From: Acinetobacter bereziniae LMG 1003 = CIP 70.12
GTDB lineage: Bacteria > Pseudomonadota > Gammaproteobacteria > Pseudomonadales > Moraxellaceae
Length of the DNA stretch: 64,000 bases
Direction of reading: 5' to 3'
NCBI RefSeq assembly: GCF_000368925.1
Contig: NZ_KB849755.1
Location: forward strand, 1,539,909-1,603,908
Position 1 is the stretch's first letter; each line of letters starts with the position of its first letter. The notes under the pieces are model-generated. The model made no database searches. It saw only the letters and a list, made by a program, of their open reading frames with translations, and was not told where the DNA came from. Of this stretch, positions 46,436 to 55,664 are shown piece by piece. A program made the translations under genes and the position numbers.

Positions 46436-47593
46436 TTAGATGCTCGTCGCGAGAATTTGGCGACTGATCTCTAATGAAACAGTTTTATGTTCGCCTAGCT
46501 GTGTAAGATTGTGTGATTTAAGTTGCGTAATGATGATCTCAATATCTGTCTCCACCAGTCCATAATCGCTAAGACGAGTCGGCAATCCAAGTTGCTCAAA
46601 GAAGGCTCGAGTACGAGCAATAACAGTATCAATACGTTGTTCTTCATCACCTTCGACAATCTGCCAGACACGAGCTGCATACTGTAGTAATTTTTCTCGC
46701 TTCTCTTGACGACGCACTTGTAGATTGGCCGGAAACACAATGGCCAAGGTACGAGCATGATCAATACCATGTAAAGCCGTGAGCTCATGTCCAATCAAAT
46801 GGGTTGACCAATCTTGTGGTACACCAGCTCCAATTAGCCCATTCAGTGCCATGCTAGCAGCCCACATCAAATTCGCACGCGTGTCATAATCTGCTGAATC
46901 GTCCAAGATTTTCGGTCCAATCTCAATCAGAGTTTGCAATAGACCTTCGGCAAAACGATCTTGTACTTGTGCATTGACAGGGTAAGTTAAGTACTGTTCC
47001 ATGACATGAATAAATGCATCGACCACGCCATTTGCTAACTGGCGCGTCGGCAAGCTAAAAGTTTTATTCGGATCGAGTACGGAAAATTGCGGAAAAACAT
47101 GGGGACTGCTAAATGACAATTTGGCTTGGGTCGATTTTCTGGTGACTACCCCACCGCTATTCATTTCTGAACCAGTTGCCGGAAGGGTGAGTACACTCGC
47201 AAAAGGCAAAGCTTGAGTAATTTTAGTACCATGGGTTTCTAAAATCTCCCATGTATCCCCTGTATAATTGACTGCTGCTGCAATAAATTTAGTACCATCA
47301 ATTACCGATCCACCACCGACAGCCATCAAGAAATCAATCTTTTGTTCACGAATCAGCTCTACGGCTTTCATGAGGGTTTCATAACTCGGATTCGGCTCAA
47401 TTCCGCCAAATTCATGAATTTCTCTTGCACCTAATGCTTCACGCACTTCAGCTAAAGTACCATTCTTACGTGCACTTTCACCACCAAACAACATTAACAC
47501 TTTTGCTTCTGTAGGCACATAGTCATTGATTTTAGCTATTGTATCGCCACCAAAAATAATACGGGTCGGATTATAAAAGTTAAAATTCAGCAT
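46436..47593 (-). CDS. Iron-containing (YqhD-like) NADPH alcohol dehydrogenase
   Basis: The protein has 385 aa. Rossmann motif GGGSVIDGTKF and TGSEMNSGG are followed by metal ligands: D and H in VVDAFIHVMEQ and H in IGHELTALHGIDH. YqhD reduces a range of aldehydes with NADPH. It is the first gene of the minus-strand group with DJ-1-like and OYE genes. The palindromic operator at 47710-47738 lies 117 bp before its ATG. Confidence 0.93.
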   Translation of the reverse strand: MLNFNFYNPTRIIFGGDTIAKINDYVPTEAKVLMLFGGESARKNGTLAEVREALGAREIHEFGGIEPNPSYETLMKAVELIREQKIDFLMAVGGGSVIDGTKFIAAAVNYTGDTWEILETHGTKITQALPFASVLTLPATGSEMNSGGVVTRKSTQAKLSFSSPHVFPQFSVLDPNKTFSLPTRQLANGVVDAFIHVMEQYLTYPVNAQVQDRFAEGLLQTLIEIGPKILDDSADYDTRANLMWAASMALNGLIGAGVPQDWSTHLIGHELTALHGIDHARTLAIVFPANLQVRRQEKREKLLQYAARVWQIVEGDEEQRIDTVIARTRAFFEQLGLPTRLSDYGLVETDIEIIITQLKSHNLTQLGEHKTVSLEISRQILATSI

Positions 47594-47709
47594 ATTTTTA
47601 TCCTAGGATAATCAGTTAATTGATTTGAAAAACCACCGTTATTCATCAAATAAACTTTAAAAAATTGGGCAACACTGCGGCTTTTGACTACACCATGTGC
47701 TAACTATAC

Positions 47710-47738
47710 ATAAAAATAGACCAGTCGTCTATTTTTAT
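47710..47738. promoter_or_regulatory. Palindromic operator before the YqhD-like gene
   Basis: Perfect 12-bp arms ATAAAAATAGAC and GTCTATTTTTAT with a 5-bp centre (CAGTC). 17 bp are identical to the site at the NemR-like gene on the other strand. This is the form of a TetR-type operator. Confidence 0.8.
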
Positions 47739-47778
47739 AAATATTATTTCAGCTTGCCGACTTTAGTTATGGTTAAAC

Positions 47779-47986
47779 AAATTCAGGCTTGTTCTATACC
47801 ACTTTTATTATTGATGTATTTTCACGAGCGATTGTTGGATGGAAGGTATCAACACGTATGACTACTGACATGGTCGTGAACGCATTAGCTAAAACAGTGA
47901 ATGACTCATACAAAATAGCGATGATTAAATATTTTAAAAGCAGATTGGCACGGTTTAGCAGATGTACAAATGCGACAGTAAATTAG
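47779..47986 (+). pseudogene. IS3-family transposase fragment
   Basis: Reads LFYTTFIIDVFSRAIVGWKV and STRMTTDMVVNALAKTV, the DDE core of IS3 OrfB, then decays. No ends or second acidic motifs are found. The remaining DNA to 48191 shows nothing else. Confidence 0.8.
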
Positions 47987-48191
47987 ATAGATTGGTTCAA
48001 TATAAAGCGTGTAAATAGTTGCATTCGTTTATTTACCCTGTTTTGGATATTGACCCTTGTAAATGATGAGATTAAGCCATTAAATAAAGTAGCCCAACTT
48101 GAATAGAAAGCCTCTGACAAACATCATAGGGTTGAAGTGCTGCCTTACATTCAAAATTTCAGACAGCACCCTCATACATTTAAGCATAGGT

Positions 48192-48494
48192 TTAAGCTGG
48201 TAGTTTACTCGCCAAAACATCTACTTTTTCAATAGATGGTGGCTCTGAAAATAGCTCTTCGGCCTGAGCCATCAACGCAGCTGCAACCTTGCCAGATAAA
48301 TGCGCTTGGCGACCCGCCTCATCAGGAAATGCATCAAAAATACCAAATGTTGTAGGACCAAGACGAAGGCCAAACCACGCAACTGTCGCAGGTTCTTCCA
48401 TTACAATAGGTAAACCGGCTTTAAGAAAAGCTTCCACTTCGTCTTCTTTACCCGGTTTAGCTTCAAGACGGACATATAAAGCTGTTTTAAGCAT
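48192..48494 (-). CDS. Antibiotic biosynthesis monooxygenase (ABM)-family protein
   Basis: The protein has 100 aa with the ABM fold: ALYVRLEAKPGKEDEVEAFL, then TVAWFGLRLGPTTFGIFDAFPDEAGRQAH. Such dimeric proteins act as quinol monooxygenases or as isomerases. It stands alone on the minus strand with a start at 48494. The context fits quinone handling. Confidence 0.85.
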   Translation of the reverse strand: MLKTALYVRLEAKPGKEDEVEAFLKAGLPIVMEEPATVAWFGLRLGPTTFGIFDAFPDEAGRQAHLSGKVAAALMAQAEELFSEPPSIEKVDVLASKLPA

Positions 48495-48828
48495 GACTAA
48501 AACTCCATAATTGATTAGAATTCAAACTGAATCTGACATTGCTAATGTATGCATGTCAGAAAGTTTTGTTGTATAAAAGTTAAAAAAAATTCCCATAGCT
48601 GAGCCAAAATTTAGGTTTTTATTTCGACATAATGCTATGAATTTATTCAAGTTAATATCATTAACATTTGAATCAAAAAATCAAGATATGAGATGATTAA
48701 ATTCAATCTTATTTATATAAGGATCAATTGACTCTACCTTAGATTTATAAGCTGACCTCTTCATCTGGAAATTATATTGCTCAAGAAGTATTCAAGAACA
48801 ATATTGTACATCCTCATATCTATGAAAG
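48495..48828. other. Intergenic region without recognised features
   Basis: 334 bp of AT-rich DNA between the ABM gene and fghA. No ORF or hairpin worth calling was seen. Confidence 0.5.
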
Positions 48829-49659
48829 TTATTTAGCTAGGAATTTGCTGTGAAACTCTATATGTTTCTCTATAAAGCTCGCAATGAAGTAATAGCTATG
48901 GTCATACCCTTCTCTTAGGTTAAGTGTAAGAGGATATTCTTGTTCCAAACAAATATCACTAAGAAGCTTAGGCCTTAACTGTTCTTCAAGAAAATCATCA
49001 GCTGTTCCTTGATCGACTAAAATAGGTAAATGAACTTCAGCGTTTTTGATTAATTCAATCGCATCATAGCTTTTCCATAAAGTTTCGGTTTCACCTAGGT
49101 AGTGTGTAAAAGCCTTTTTCCCCCAAGGTACTTGGCTAGGTGCAACAATTGGTGCAAAAGCAGAAATACTTTTATACAGCTCAGGATTTTTTAATCCAAT
49201 TACTAATGCACCATGACCACCCATGCTATGACCCATAATACTTTGGACTTGATTGGTCGGAAAATTCAGGTCAATCAGATTTCTGAGCTCTTCCACAATA
49301 TAATCATACATTTTGAAATGCTGCGACCAGGGTGCTTGTGTTGCATTCACATAGAATCCTGCGCCTTGGCCTAAATCATAATCTGCATGATCTGGTACAT
49401 CCTCTCCACGTGGGCTGGTATCTGGTGCAACAATAATGACTTTATGTTCAGCCGCATACTTTTGTGCTCCGGCTTTAGTAATAAAGTTCTGTTCGTTGCA
49501 AGTCAATCCTGATAACCAATATAACACTGGCAACCGCTCATCTTTGTCATGAGGTGGCAGATATATTGAGAATTTCATTGAACAGTTTAATGCTATTGAC
49601 TGATGGCGATACACTTCTTGCGATCCACCAAAAGAAGCATGCTTCTCAATTATTTCCAT
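48829..49659 (-). CDS. fghA: S-formylglutathione hydrolase
   Basis: The protein has 276 aa. The serine esterase nucleophile is in GHSMGGHGA, the acid in VDQGTADDF and the histidine in GYDHSYYF. It hydrolyses S-formylglutathione to formate and glutathione, the last step of formaldehyde detoxification. The ATG at 49659 with AGG 9 nt upstream is chosen over a TTG at 49665. It follows frmA after 228 bp, which hold a stem-loop. Confidence 0.93.
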   Translation of the reverse strand: MEIIEKHASFGGSQEVYRHQSIALNCSMKFSIYLPPHDKDERLPVLYWLSGLTCNEQNFITKAGAQKYAAEHKVIIVAPDTSPRGEDVPDHADYDLGQGAGFYVNATQAPWSQHFKMYDYIVEELRNLIDLNFPTNQVQSIMGHSMGGHGALVIGLKNPELYKSISAFAPIVAPSQVPWGKKAFTHYLGETETLWKSYDAIELIKNAEVHLPILVDQGTADDFLEEQLRPKLLSDICLEQEYPLTLNLREGYDHSYYFIASFIEKHIEFHSKFLAK

Positions 49660-49831
49660 AATCAATTACCTATGTTGAGCAAGACTTCATGAGAAATCAA
49701 GTAAACAAAGAGTCTTACATTCTCCACAGAGAATAGTGATAAAGATTTAAAATGTAGGCAGGTTTATTGAACCTATAAACGATGCCTACACAGATAGATC
49801 TGTTTTACAGATGATGTGCCGTTTTAGAGGA

Positions 49832-49867
49832 TTCCATGCATGTCATTCATGATGCACATGCATGGAA
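49832..49867. other. Intercistronic hairpin between frmA and fghA
   Basis: Perfect 11-bp arms TTCCATGCATG and CATGCATGGAA with a 14-nt loop. No T-run, so it may act as an RNA processing or stability element rather than a terminator. Confidence 0.6.
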
Positions 49868-49887
49868 AAGTATAAGGTCTGACGCAA

Positions 49888-51000
49888 TTATTCGTAATGA
49901 ATTACAGTACGAATTGACTTACCTTCATGCATTAGATCAAAGGCTTCATTGATCTGATCCAAGCCCATCGTATGTGTCACAAATGGTTCTAATTGAATTT
50001 TACCTTTCATGGCATCTTCAACCATTCCTGGAAGTTGCGTACGACCTTTTACACCACCAAAGGCAGAACCTAGCCATTTACGACCAGTAACCAGTTGGAA
50101 TGGACGGGTAGAGATTTCCTGACCTGCGCCAGCTACACCAATAATTACGGATTGTCCCCAGCCACGGTGTGCACTTTCAAGGGCTGCACGCATCACATTC
50201 ACGTTACCAATACATTCAAATGAATGATCTACACCCCAGCCAGTCATTTCGACAATTACTTGCTGGATTGGTTTATCGTAATCTTTAGGGTTCAAGAAGT
50301 CCGTTGCACCAAACTCTTTTGCCAGCGCAAATTTATCTGGATTCATGTCAACCACAATAATACGCCCTGCTTTAGCTTGACGTGCGGCCTGTACGACTGC
50401 CAAACCAATACCACCTAAACCAAAGACCGCAACACTATCACCTTCTTGTACTTTAGCCGTGTTATGTACTGCACCGATACCCGTTGTTACCCCACAACCC
50501 AGTAAGCAGACATGTTCGTGATTGGCTTCAGGATTGATTTTAGCCAATGATACTTCTGCCACTACAGTGTATTCACTGAACGTTGAGCAGCCCATATAGT
50601 GGTAAATCGGTTGACCATTGTAGGAAAAACGAGTGGTACCATCTGGCATTACGCCTCTACCTTGAGTTTCGCGAACGGAAATACACAAGTTCGATTTTCC
50701 AGATTTACAGAATACGCACTCGCCACATTCAGCAGTGTAAAGTGGAATTACATGATCACCTGGTTTGACGCTAGTCACGCCTTCACCAACCTCAACTACA
50801 ACACCAGCACCTTCATGCCCGAGAATAGCGGGAAAAACACCTTCAGGATCATCGCCAGATAAAGTAAATGCGTCTGTATGACACACACCGGTATGGGAGA
50901 TCTTGATTAATACTTCACCTTTCTTCGGTGGTGCAACATCAACTTCAACAATTTGAAGAGGTTGACCAGGACCAAACGCAACAGCAGCACGTGACTTCAT
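49888..51000 (-). CDS. frmA: S-(hydroxymethyl)glutathione dehydrogenase, class III alcohol dehydrogenase
   Basis: The protein has 370 aa. Catalytic zinc ligands are in CHTDAF and GHEGAG, and structural zinc in CGECVFCKSGKSNLC. The Rossmann motif is FGLGGIGLAV. It oxidises S-hydroxymethylglutathione (from formaldehyde) to S-formylglutathione with NAD. Start ATG 51000, 21 bp after frmR, so they are co-transcribed and repressed by FrmR. Confidence 0.96.
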   Translation of the reverse strand: MKSRAAVAFGPGQPLQIVEVDVAPPKKGEVLIKISHTGVCHTDAFTLSGDDPEGVFPAILGHEGAGVVVEVGEGVTSVKPGDHVIPLYTAECGECVFCKSGKSNLCISVRETQGRGVMPDGTTRFSYNGQPIYHYMGCSTFSEYTVVAEVSLAKINPEANHEHVCLLGCGVTTGIGAVHNTAKVQEGDSVAVFGLGGIGLAVVQAARQAKAGRIIVVDMNPDKFALAKEFGATDFLNPKDYDKPIQQVIVEMTGWGVDHSFECIGNVNVMRAALESAHRGWGQSVIIGVAGAGQEISTRPFQLVTGRKWLGSAFGGVKGRTQLPGMVEDAMKGKIQLEPFVTHTMGLDQINEAFDLMHEGKSIRTVIHYE

Positions 51001-51021
51001 GGAATAATTCCTTATACAGAT

Positions 51022-51297
51022 CTATTTTAAATATGATTTTAGAATCTTGGCGATTTCAGCCAATTCTTCTTTTCGTTGTTGTTCTGTGGTTTCACCTGAT
51101 ACTAAAGTGTCCTTTAAATGAACCTCCAACATCTCATTCATTAAACCATTAATAGCACCACGCACAGAGCATATTTGTTGCAGAATTGCACCACATTCCA
51201 CATTGTCTTCTAACGCTTTTTCAATCGCTTGCGTCTGACCTTTGATCTTTCTGACGCGTAGAAGAATCTTTTTTTTGTCTTCAACCTGATTAGGCAT
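51022..51297 (-). CDS. frmR: FrmR formaldehyde-sensing repressor (CsoR/RcnR family)
   Basis: The protein has 91 aa, all helical. The conserved cysteine is in VECGAILQQICSVRGAINGL, with a histidine in LEVHLKDTL. FrmR is inactivated by formaldehyde cross-linking its N-terminus to this cysteine. It leads frmR-frmA-fghA; the candidate operator is 26 bp upstream of its ATG. Confidence 0.92.
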   Translation of the reverse strand: MPNQVEDKKKILLRVRKIKGQTQAIEKALEDNVECGAILQQICSVRGAINGLMNEMLEVHLKDTLVSGETTEQQRKEELAEIAKILKSYLK

Positions 51298-51322
51298 CAG
51301 ACCTCCTTACTTGCTAGCATTA

Positions 51323-51344
51323 ATACTATAGTACCCCATAGTAT
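51323..51344. promoter_or_regulatory. FrmR operator candidate
   Basis: Inverted repeat ATACTAT (51323-51329) and ATAGTAT (51338-51344) around a centre containing CCCC. CsoR/RcnR family repressors bind such AT-rich arms around a G/C tract. Confidence 0.75.
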
Positions 51345-51457
51345 AAAAAAAGCAATTTTTTTTATAAATCGAAAAACAAAAAGATCTTTAGCGAAAATTT
51401 TCTATCTCTGTTTTTAGTTTTTTTAAATTAACATCATAGAGCTTATGCGAAAGTCAC

Positions 51458-51490
51458 AAAAAAAATGGGACTTTTAGCTCCCATTTTTTT
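51458..51490. terminator. Bidirectional terminator-like hairpin
   Basis: AAAAATGGGA / TCCCATTTTT with an 8-nt loop and long A and T tracts. It lies between divergent genes, so it insulates them or ended a lost gene. Confidence 0.7.
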
Positions 51491-51765
51491 ATTTTGGCTC
51501 ATGTTCTTTGTAATGCTTTGACCTTTTAGAATTATGTTTCAAATTTTAGCCACTTTGTAGATATTTTGAACGTTTCAAGCCTTGAAAATACTACCGACAG
51601 TTTAAATTAAACTGCCTTTACAGACTGTACTAGAATATTTTTAGTGAGCGAATGATATTTATTATTCATTATTTAGGAATTATTAAATCCTATAAATATC
51701 ATTTATTGGATTATTTTACTTTGATACTGTGCACATCATCCCCCAGTTAAGAATAAGGAACAACT

Positions 51766-52761
51766 ATGAATAAGATGATGAATGCTCTTATCCTAGAAAA
51801 TTTTGGTGATCATGAATTTAAACGTGTAGAACTCCCTATACCTCAACCAGAGGCTGGGCAAGTTCTAGTACGTATTCATGCTAGTGGTGTAAACCCTATT
51901 GATTATAAAATTCGTCTTGGTGAAGCACCATATGCTATGCCAGAGCTTCCTGCCGTGTTGGGAACAGATATGGCTGGGGTTGTAACTGCTGTTGGTGAAG
52001 GTGTCACCCACTTCAATGTCGGAGATGAAGTTTACGGTCTGATTGGTGGCGTTCGTGGTCTTCAAGGATCTTTAGCAGAATATGTTTTAGCAGATGCTGA
52101 TCTGATCGCATTAAAGCCACGCAATATCTCTATGCGCGAGGCAGCAGTACTACCGTTGACGTTCCTCACGGCTTGGGAAGGTTTAGTGGATAATGCGAAG
52201 GTCCAACCAGGGCAAACTGTACTGGTTCAGGGTGGTGCTGGTGGCGTTGGCTATATGGTTGTTCAGCTTGCAAAAGCACTTGATGCAAATGTTTGGGCGA
52301 CTGGTCGAACAGCTGATCAATCACTGATTTCAGAACTCGGTGCAACACCTCTCGATTACACAACAGCATCTTCCGATGACATTATTGCTGCAAGCCCTGA
52401 GGGTCAAGGTTTTAACATTGTTTACGACACTGTGGGTGGTCCAGTACTCGAAGCTTCACTTTCCATGACAACTCACTATGGCCACATTACCAGCTGTGCT
52501 GCATTTGGTAATCATAATTTAGCGAGTTCATCTCTACGGTGTGCCACAGTGTCTGGCGTATTCGTCCTAATGCCGATGTTAACAGGCAATCGCCGTGCTC
52601 ATCATGGTGATATCCTTAAGATCGCGACTCGTCTCGTTGAGGAAGGTAAACTGCGTCCTATTGTTGATCCTCGTCATTTTACTCTAGACCAAGCGATTGA
52701 GGCTCATGATGCTGTTCAAGATCGCTCTGCCAATATTAAGGTCGTGATTGATGTCATTTAA
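51766..52761 (+). CDS. NADP-dependent quinone oxidoreductase-like MDR enzyme
   Basis: The protein has 331 aa. N-terminal domain VLVRIHASGVNPIDYKIR and GTDMAGVVTAVGEGV; Rossmann domain VQGGAGGVGYMVVQLAK. Zinc ligands of alcohol dehydrogenases are absent, so it is of quinone reductase type. AAGGAA precedes the ATG. Its stop overlaps the next start by 11 bp, so the two oxidoreductases are translationally coupled. Confidence 0.9.
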   Translation: MNKMMNALILENFGDHEFKRVELPIPQPEAGQVLVRIHASGVNPIDYKIRLGEAPYAMPELPAVLGTDMAGVVTAVGEGVTHFNVGDEVYGLIGGVRGLQGSLAEYVLADADLIALKPRNISMREAAVLPLTFLTAWEGLVDNAKVQPGQTVLVQGGAGGVGYMVVQLAKALDANVWATGRTADQSLISELGATPLDYTTASSDDIIAASPEGQGFNIVYDTVGGPVLEASLSMTTHYGHITSCAAFGNHNLASSSLRCATVSGVFVLMPMLTGNRRAHHGDILKIATRLVEEGKLRPIVDPRHFTLDQAIEAHDAVQDRSANIKVVIDVI

Positions 52762-53767
52762 CGCACTTCAGGCCAAGACTTGGCGCTTCAATAGTATTGG
52801 AGATACAGATGTTCTGGCATTAGAAACACTTCCTGTTGCTTTACCAGCAGCAGGAGAAGTTCTAATCCAGATGAAAACGATCGGACTCAACCGGGCTGAT
52901 GTAATGTTTCGGCGTGGAACTTATATTCAAAAGGCAGTATTCCCTTCTCGTCTGGGATATGAGGGAGCAGGCATAGTTCTGGCAATAGGTGAAGGTGTAC
53001 GCCAATTTTCTCCAGGAGATGCAGTATCGATTCTTCCGACTGACAATCTAGCCAAATATGGGACATATACGGACAAGCTTCTGATTCCAGAAACTTTTTT
53101 AGTTCACAAGCCTGATAGTTTAAGCTGGGAAGAAGCTTCTTCAATCTGGATGCAGTATTTGACGGCTTGGGGTGGTGTAATCCATGCTGGTGGAGTTTCG
53201 AAAGGAAAAACGATCTTGATCACAGCAGCTTCAAGTAGCGTAGGACTAGCTGCGATACAAATAGCTGAAGCAGCGGGTGCTAAGGTTATTGCAAGTACAC
53301 AGACGATAGAGAAAAAGCAACGTTTACTGGATCTCGGTGTTAAAGATGTTATAGCCAGTGAAGATGAACCAGATTTGTATGAGGCGCTTGTTTTACGTTT
53401 AGGTGGAGAACATCTTGATATCGTCTTCGATGCTGTAGGAGGGCCACATATTGAACAGATTGCAAAAGCGATGTCTGTGGGAGGAACTATGGTTATGCAT
53501 GGTGCGCTTAGCCCGGAGATCACACCATTCCCCCTTAAAGTTGCATTACGCAAGAGCTTAACTATGCGAGGTTTTTTGTTCCTTGAGGTTCTCCACGACC
53601 CTGTTCTAAGGGAGCAAGCCAGACGATTTATTCTTAGCAGTATAGGTGCAGGATATCTTCGTCCTGTGATCGACTGTTGCTTTAACTTTGAGGACATGCA
53701 TGACGCTCAGCGCTATCTTGAATCAAATCAGCAAATAGGAAAAATTGTAGTTACTCTGAATACATGA
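52751..53767 (+). CDS. MDR-family alcohol dehydrogenase/quinone reductase
   Basis: The protein has 338 aa from ATG 52751, overlapping the upstream gene by 11 bp; a TTG at 52748 is not needed. RADVMFRRGTYIQKA and GYEGAGIVLAIGEGV mark the GroES-like domain; TAASSSVGLAAIQIAEAAG the nucleotide-binding domain. It is the second enzyme of this pair and is convergent with a LysR gene at 53818. Confidence 0.9.
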   Translation: MSFNALQAKTWRFNSIGDTDVLALETLPVALPAAGEVLIQMKTIGLNRADVMFRRGTYIQKAVFPSRLGYEGAGIVLAIGEGVRQFSPGDAVSILPTDNLAKYGTYTDKLLIPETFLVHKPDSLSWEEASSIWMQYLTAWGGVIHAGGVSKGKTILITAASSSVGLAAIQIAEAAGAKVIASTQTIEKKQRLLDLGVKDVIASEDEPDLYEALVLRLGGEHLDIVFDAVGGPHIEQIAKAMSVGGTMVMHGALSPEITPFPLKVALRKSLTMRGFLFLEVLHDPVLREQARRFILSSIGAGYLRPVIDCCFNFEDMHDAQRYLESNQQIGKIVVTLNT

Positions 53768-53817
53768 TGGTCTTATCTGATTTCTACTTTCTAGAAAAAA
53801 GGTTAATTCCAGCTGAT

Positions 53818-54717
53818 TCAGTTTTCTATATGGCCCAGCACTTCCGCTAAGTAATCAAACAATACTCGGATTCGCAAAGGTGTCGGGCCCCGCTGTGGAC
53901 GATATAAATACAGGCGCCAAACGGGAGAGGTTTCCTCATGAAGTATCTGAATGAGCTTACCACTCCTAAGCCACGGCAAAACTAGAAATCCAGGCATGTG
54001 TCCGAATCCAACGCCAGCGAGAATAGCTTGAAATTCAGCTTCTAGATCATCTGTAATAAAACGGGGCTTTGATGGCGTAAAGCTTCGACTTTCGGTGAAT
54101 GTCCATGGCCAGTAACGCCCTGTTTTATGATCGACTAGTGCTGTTAGAGGGTATTTATCAAGGTCAATAATTTTTTTAGGCATTCCAACCTTATCAATTA
54201 ACTCTGGCGTACCCACAGAATAAAAGTTCACTTTCGCCAATTCCCTTGCCACATATCGATTGTCCGGCAAAAATCCAAATCTGATCCCGATATCTATCCG
54301 CTCATCGATCACATCCGAGTGTGAATCTGTTAGCACACAATCCACGACAATATCTGGATAACGTGTGGCAAATTCTGCTAGTGCGGGTACTACCAATTTG
54401 CGCCCTAACACAGACGACACAGTAAGACGGACAGTCCCACGCATTTCATCTCGTTTTTCCTTGGTGTCTTTTACAAACAAAGCATCGATCGATCCCACCG
54501 CAAAACGTGCTTGCTTTGCCAGACGCTCACCATCAGCGGTAATTTTAATTTGTCGAGTACTCCTGTAAAACAGAATCTCTCCGCGCTGCTCTTCTAGCTC
54601 TTTTATTGCCCGTGTTACTGCCTGTGGGGAAATACCCAGCTGAGTTGCTGCCTCTTTAAAATTTCGAGACTCTGCTGCGACACAAAAGATACGCATCATT
54701 TCCAATTTATTATGCAT
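53818..54717 (-). CDS. LysR-family transcriptional regulator
   Basis: The protein has 299 aa from ATG 54717 with AGGA upstream; a frame extension to 54780 has no good site. The N-terminal HTH reads FKEAATQLGISPQAVTRAIKELEE. The effector domain is of the short-chain CrgA type (RLTVSSVLGRKLVVPALAEF). It is divergent from the SDR gene and so probably controls it and the following oxidoreductase. Confidence 0.9.
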   Translation of the reverse strand: MHNKLEMMRIFCVAAESRNFKEAATQLGISPQAVTRAIKELEEQRGEILFYRSTRQIKITADGERLAKQARFAVGSIDALFVKDTKEKRDEMRGTVRLTVSSVLGRKLVVPALAEFATRYPDIVVDCVLTDSHSDVIDERIDIGIRFGFLPDNRYVARELAKVNFYSVGTPELIDKVGMPKKIIDLDKYPLTALVDHKTGRYWPWTFTESRSFTPSKPRFITDDLEAEFQAILAGVGFGHMPGFLVLPWLRSGKLIQILHEETSPVWRLYLYRPQRGPTPLRIRVLFDYLAEVLGHIEN

Positions 54718-54852
54718 GTCCAATCCTGTGTTATGGCAATTATTCCGTAAATAGGAATTCTGAAAGATAATATTATTCATTTATTCTACCCAACAAGGCT
54801 GTAATACTTAACCCATCAAATATGATTGACAGATAGGTTGAAGGTTACTTGT

Positions 54853-55593
54853 ATGAATAATATAGAAAATAAAGTTATTGTGATCACTGGTGCAAGTAGT
54901 GGTTTAGGTGAAGCTACTGCTCGCTTACTTGCTAAAAAAGGTGCAAAGGTTGTACTTGGTGCTAGACGTACTGAAAAATTAGAGGCTATTGTTCACGACA
55001 TTCGTGCTGAAGGTGGTCAAGCTGAATTTATTGGTATGGATATAACCAAACCACAGGAAGTACAAGCACTTATTGAAAAGGCATTAAGCGCATTTGGTCA
55101 AATCGATGTATTGGTAAACAATGCTGGATTAATGTCTATTGCACCATTAAGTGAGCTAAAAGTTGATGAATGGGATCGTATGATCGACATTAATATTAAA
55201 GGTGTTCTTTATGGTATAGCAGCTACCCTACCTGTTTTCCAAAAACAAAACTTTGGACACTTTATTAATCTCGCATCTGTTGCAGGGATAAAAGTATTTA
55301 GTCCAGGAGGTACTGTTTATAGCGGTACTAAGTTTGCTGTAAGAGCCATCTCAGAAGGACTTCGTCATGAAGTTGGGGGAACCATTAGAACGACTACTAT
55401 TGAGCCTGGTGCAGTTGAGTCAGAACTAAAATTTGGTTCTTCTCATAAAGAAAGCTCAGAGTTTGTTACTGATTTCTACAAACAAGCCATACCAGCTGAC
55501 TCAGTCGCTCGAGCAATTGCTTATGCAATTGAACAGCCTGCGGATGTAGATATTAATGAAATTGTTTTACGCCCAACGAGCCAAGAGTTTTAA
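54853..55593 (+). CDS. Short-chain dehydrogenase/reductase
   Basis: The protein has 246 aa from ATG 54853, AAGG 8 nt upstream; the earlier frame part is not used. Motifs TGASSGLGEA (NADP site), NNAG, and YSGTK (catalytic Y-x3-K). The C-terminus resembles classical SDRs of the YdfG group. It ends at a strong terminator, separate from the oxidoreductase after it. Substrate unknown. Confidence 0.93.
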   Translation: MNNIENKVIVITGASSGLGEATARLLAKKGAKVVLGARRTEKLEAIVHDIRAEGGQAEFIGMDITKPQEVQALIEKALSAFGQIDVLVNNAGLMSIAPLSELKVDEWDRMIDINIKGVLYGIAATLPVFQKQNFGHFINLASVAGIKVFSPGGTVYSGTKFAVRAISEGLRHEVGGTIRTTTIEPGAVESELKFGSSHKESSEFVTDFYKQAIPADSVARAIAYAIEQPADVDINEIVLRPTSQEF

Positions 55594-55606
55594 TGATTGA
55601 ATAACA

Positions 55607-55635
55607 AAAAATGGGAGCACCTCGCTCCCATTTTT
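55607..55635 (+). terminator. Terminator after the SDR gene
   Basis: AAAAATGGGAGC / GCTCCCATTTTT, perfect 12-bp arms with a 5-nt loop, 13 bp after the SDR stop. Confidence 0.85.
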
Positions 55636-55664
55636 ACTATATTTTTAAAGTTAAGGACAAATCT

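Larger units (their letters stand above)
51298..51765. other. Divergent promoter region
   Basis: 468 bp between frmR and the oxidoreductase gene at 51766. It contains the FrmR operator and the hairpin at 51458-51490. No gene was seen. Confidence 0.5.
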
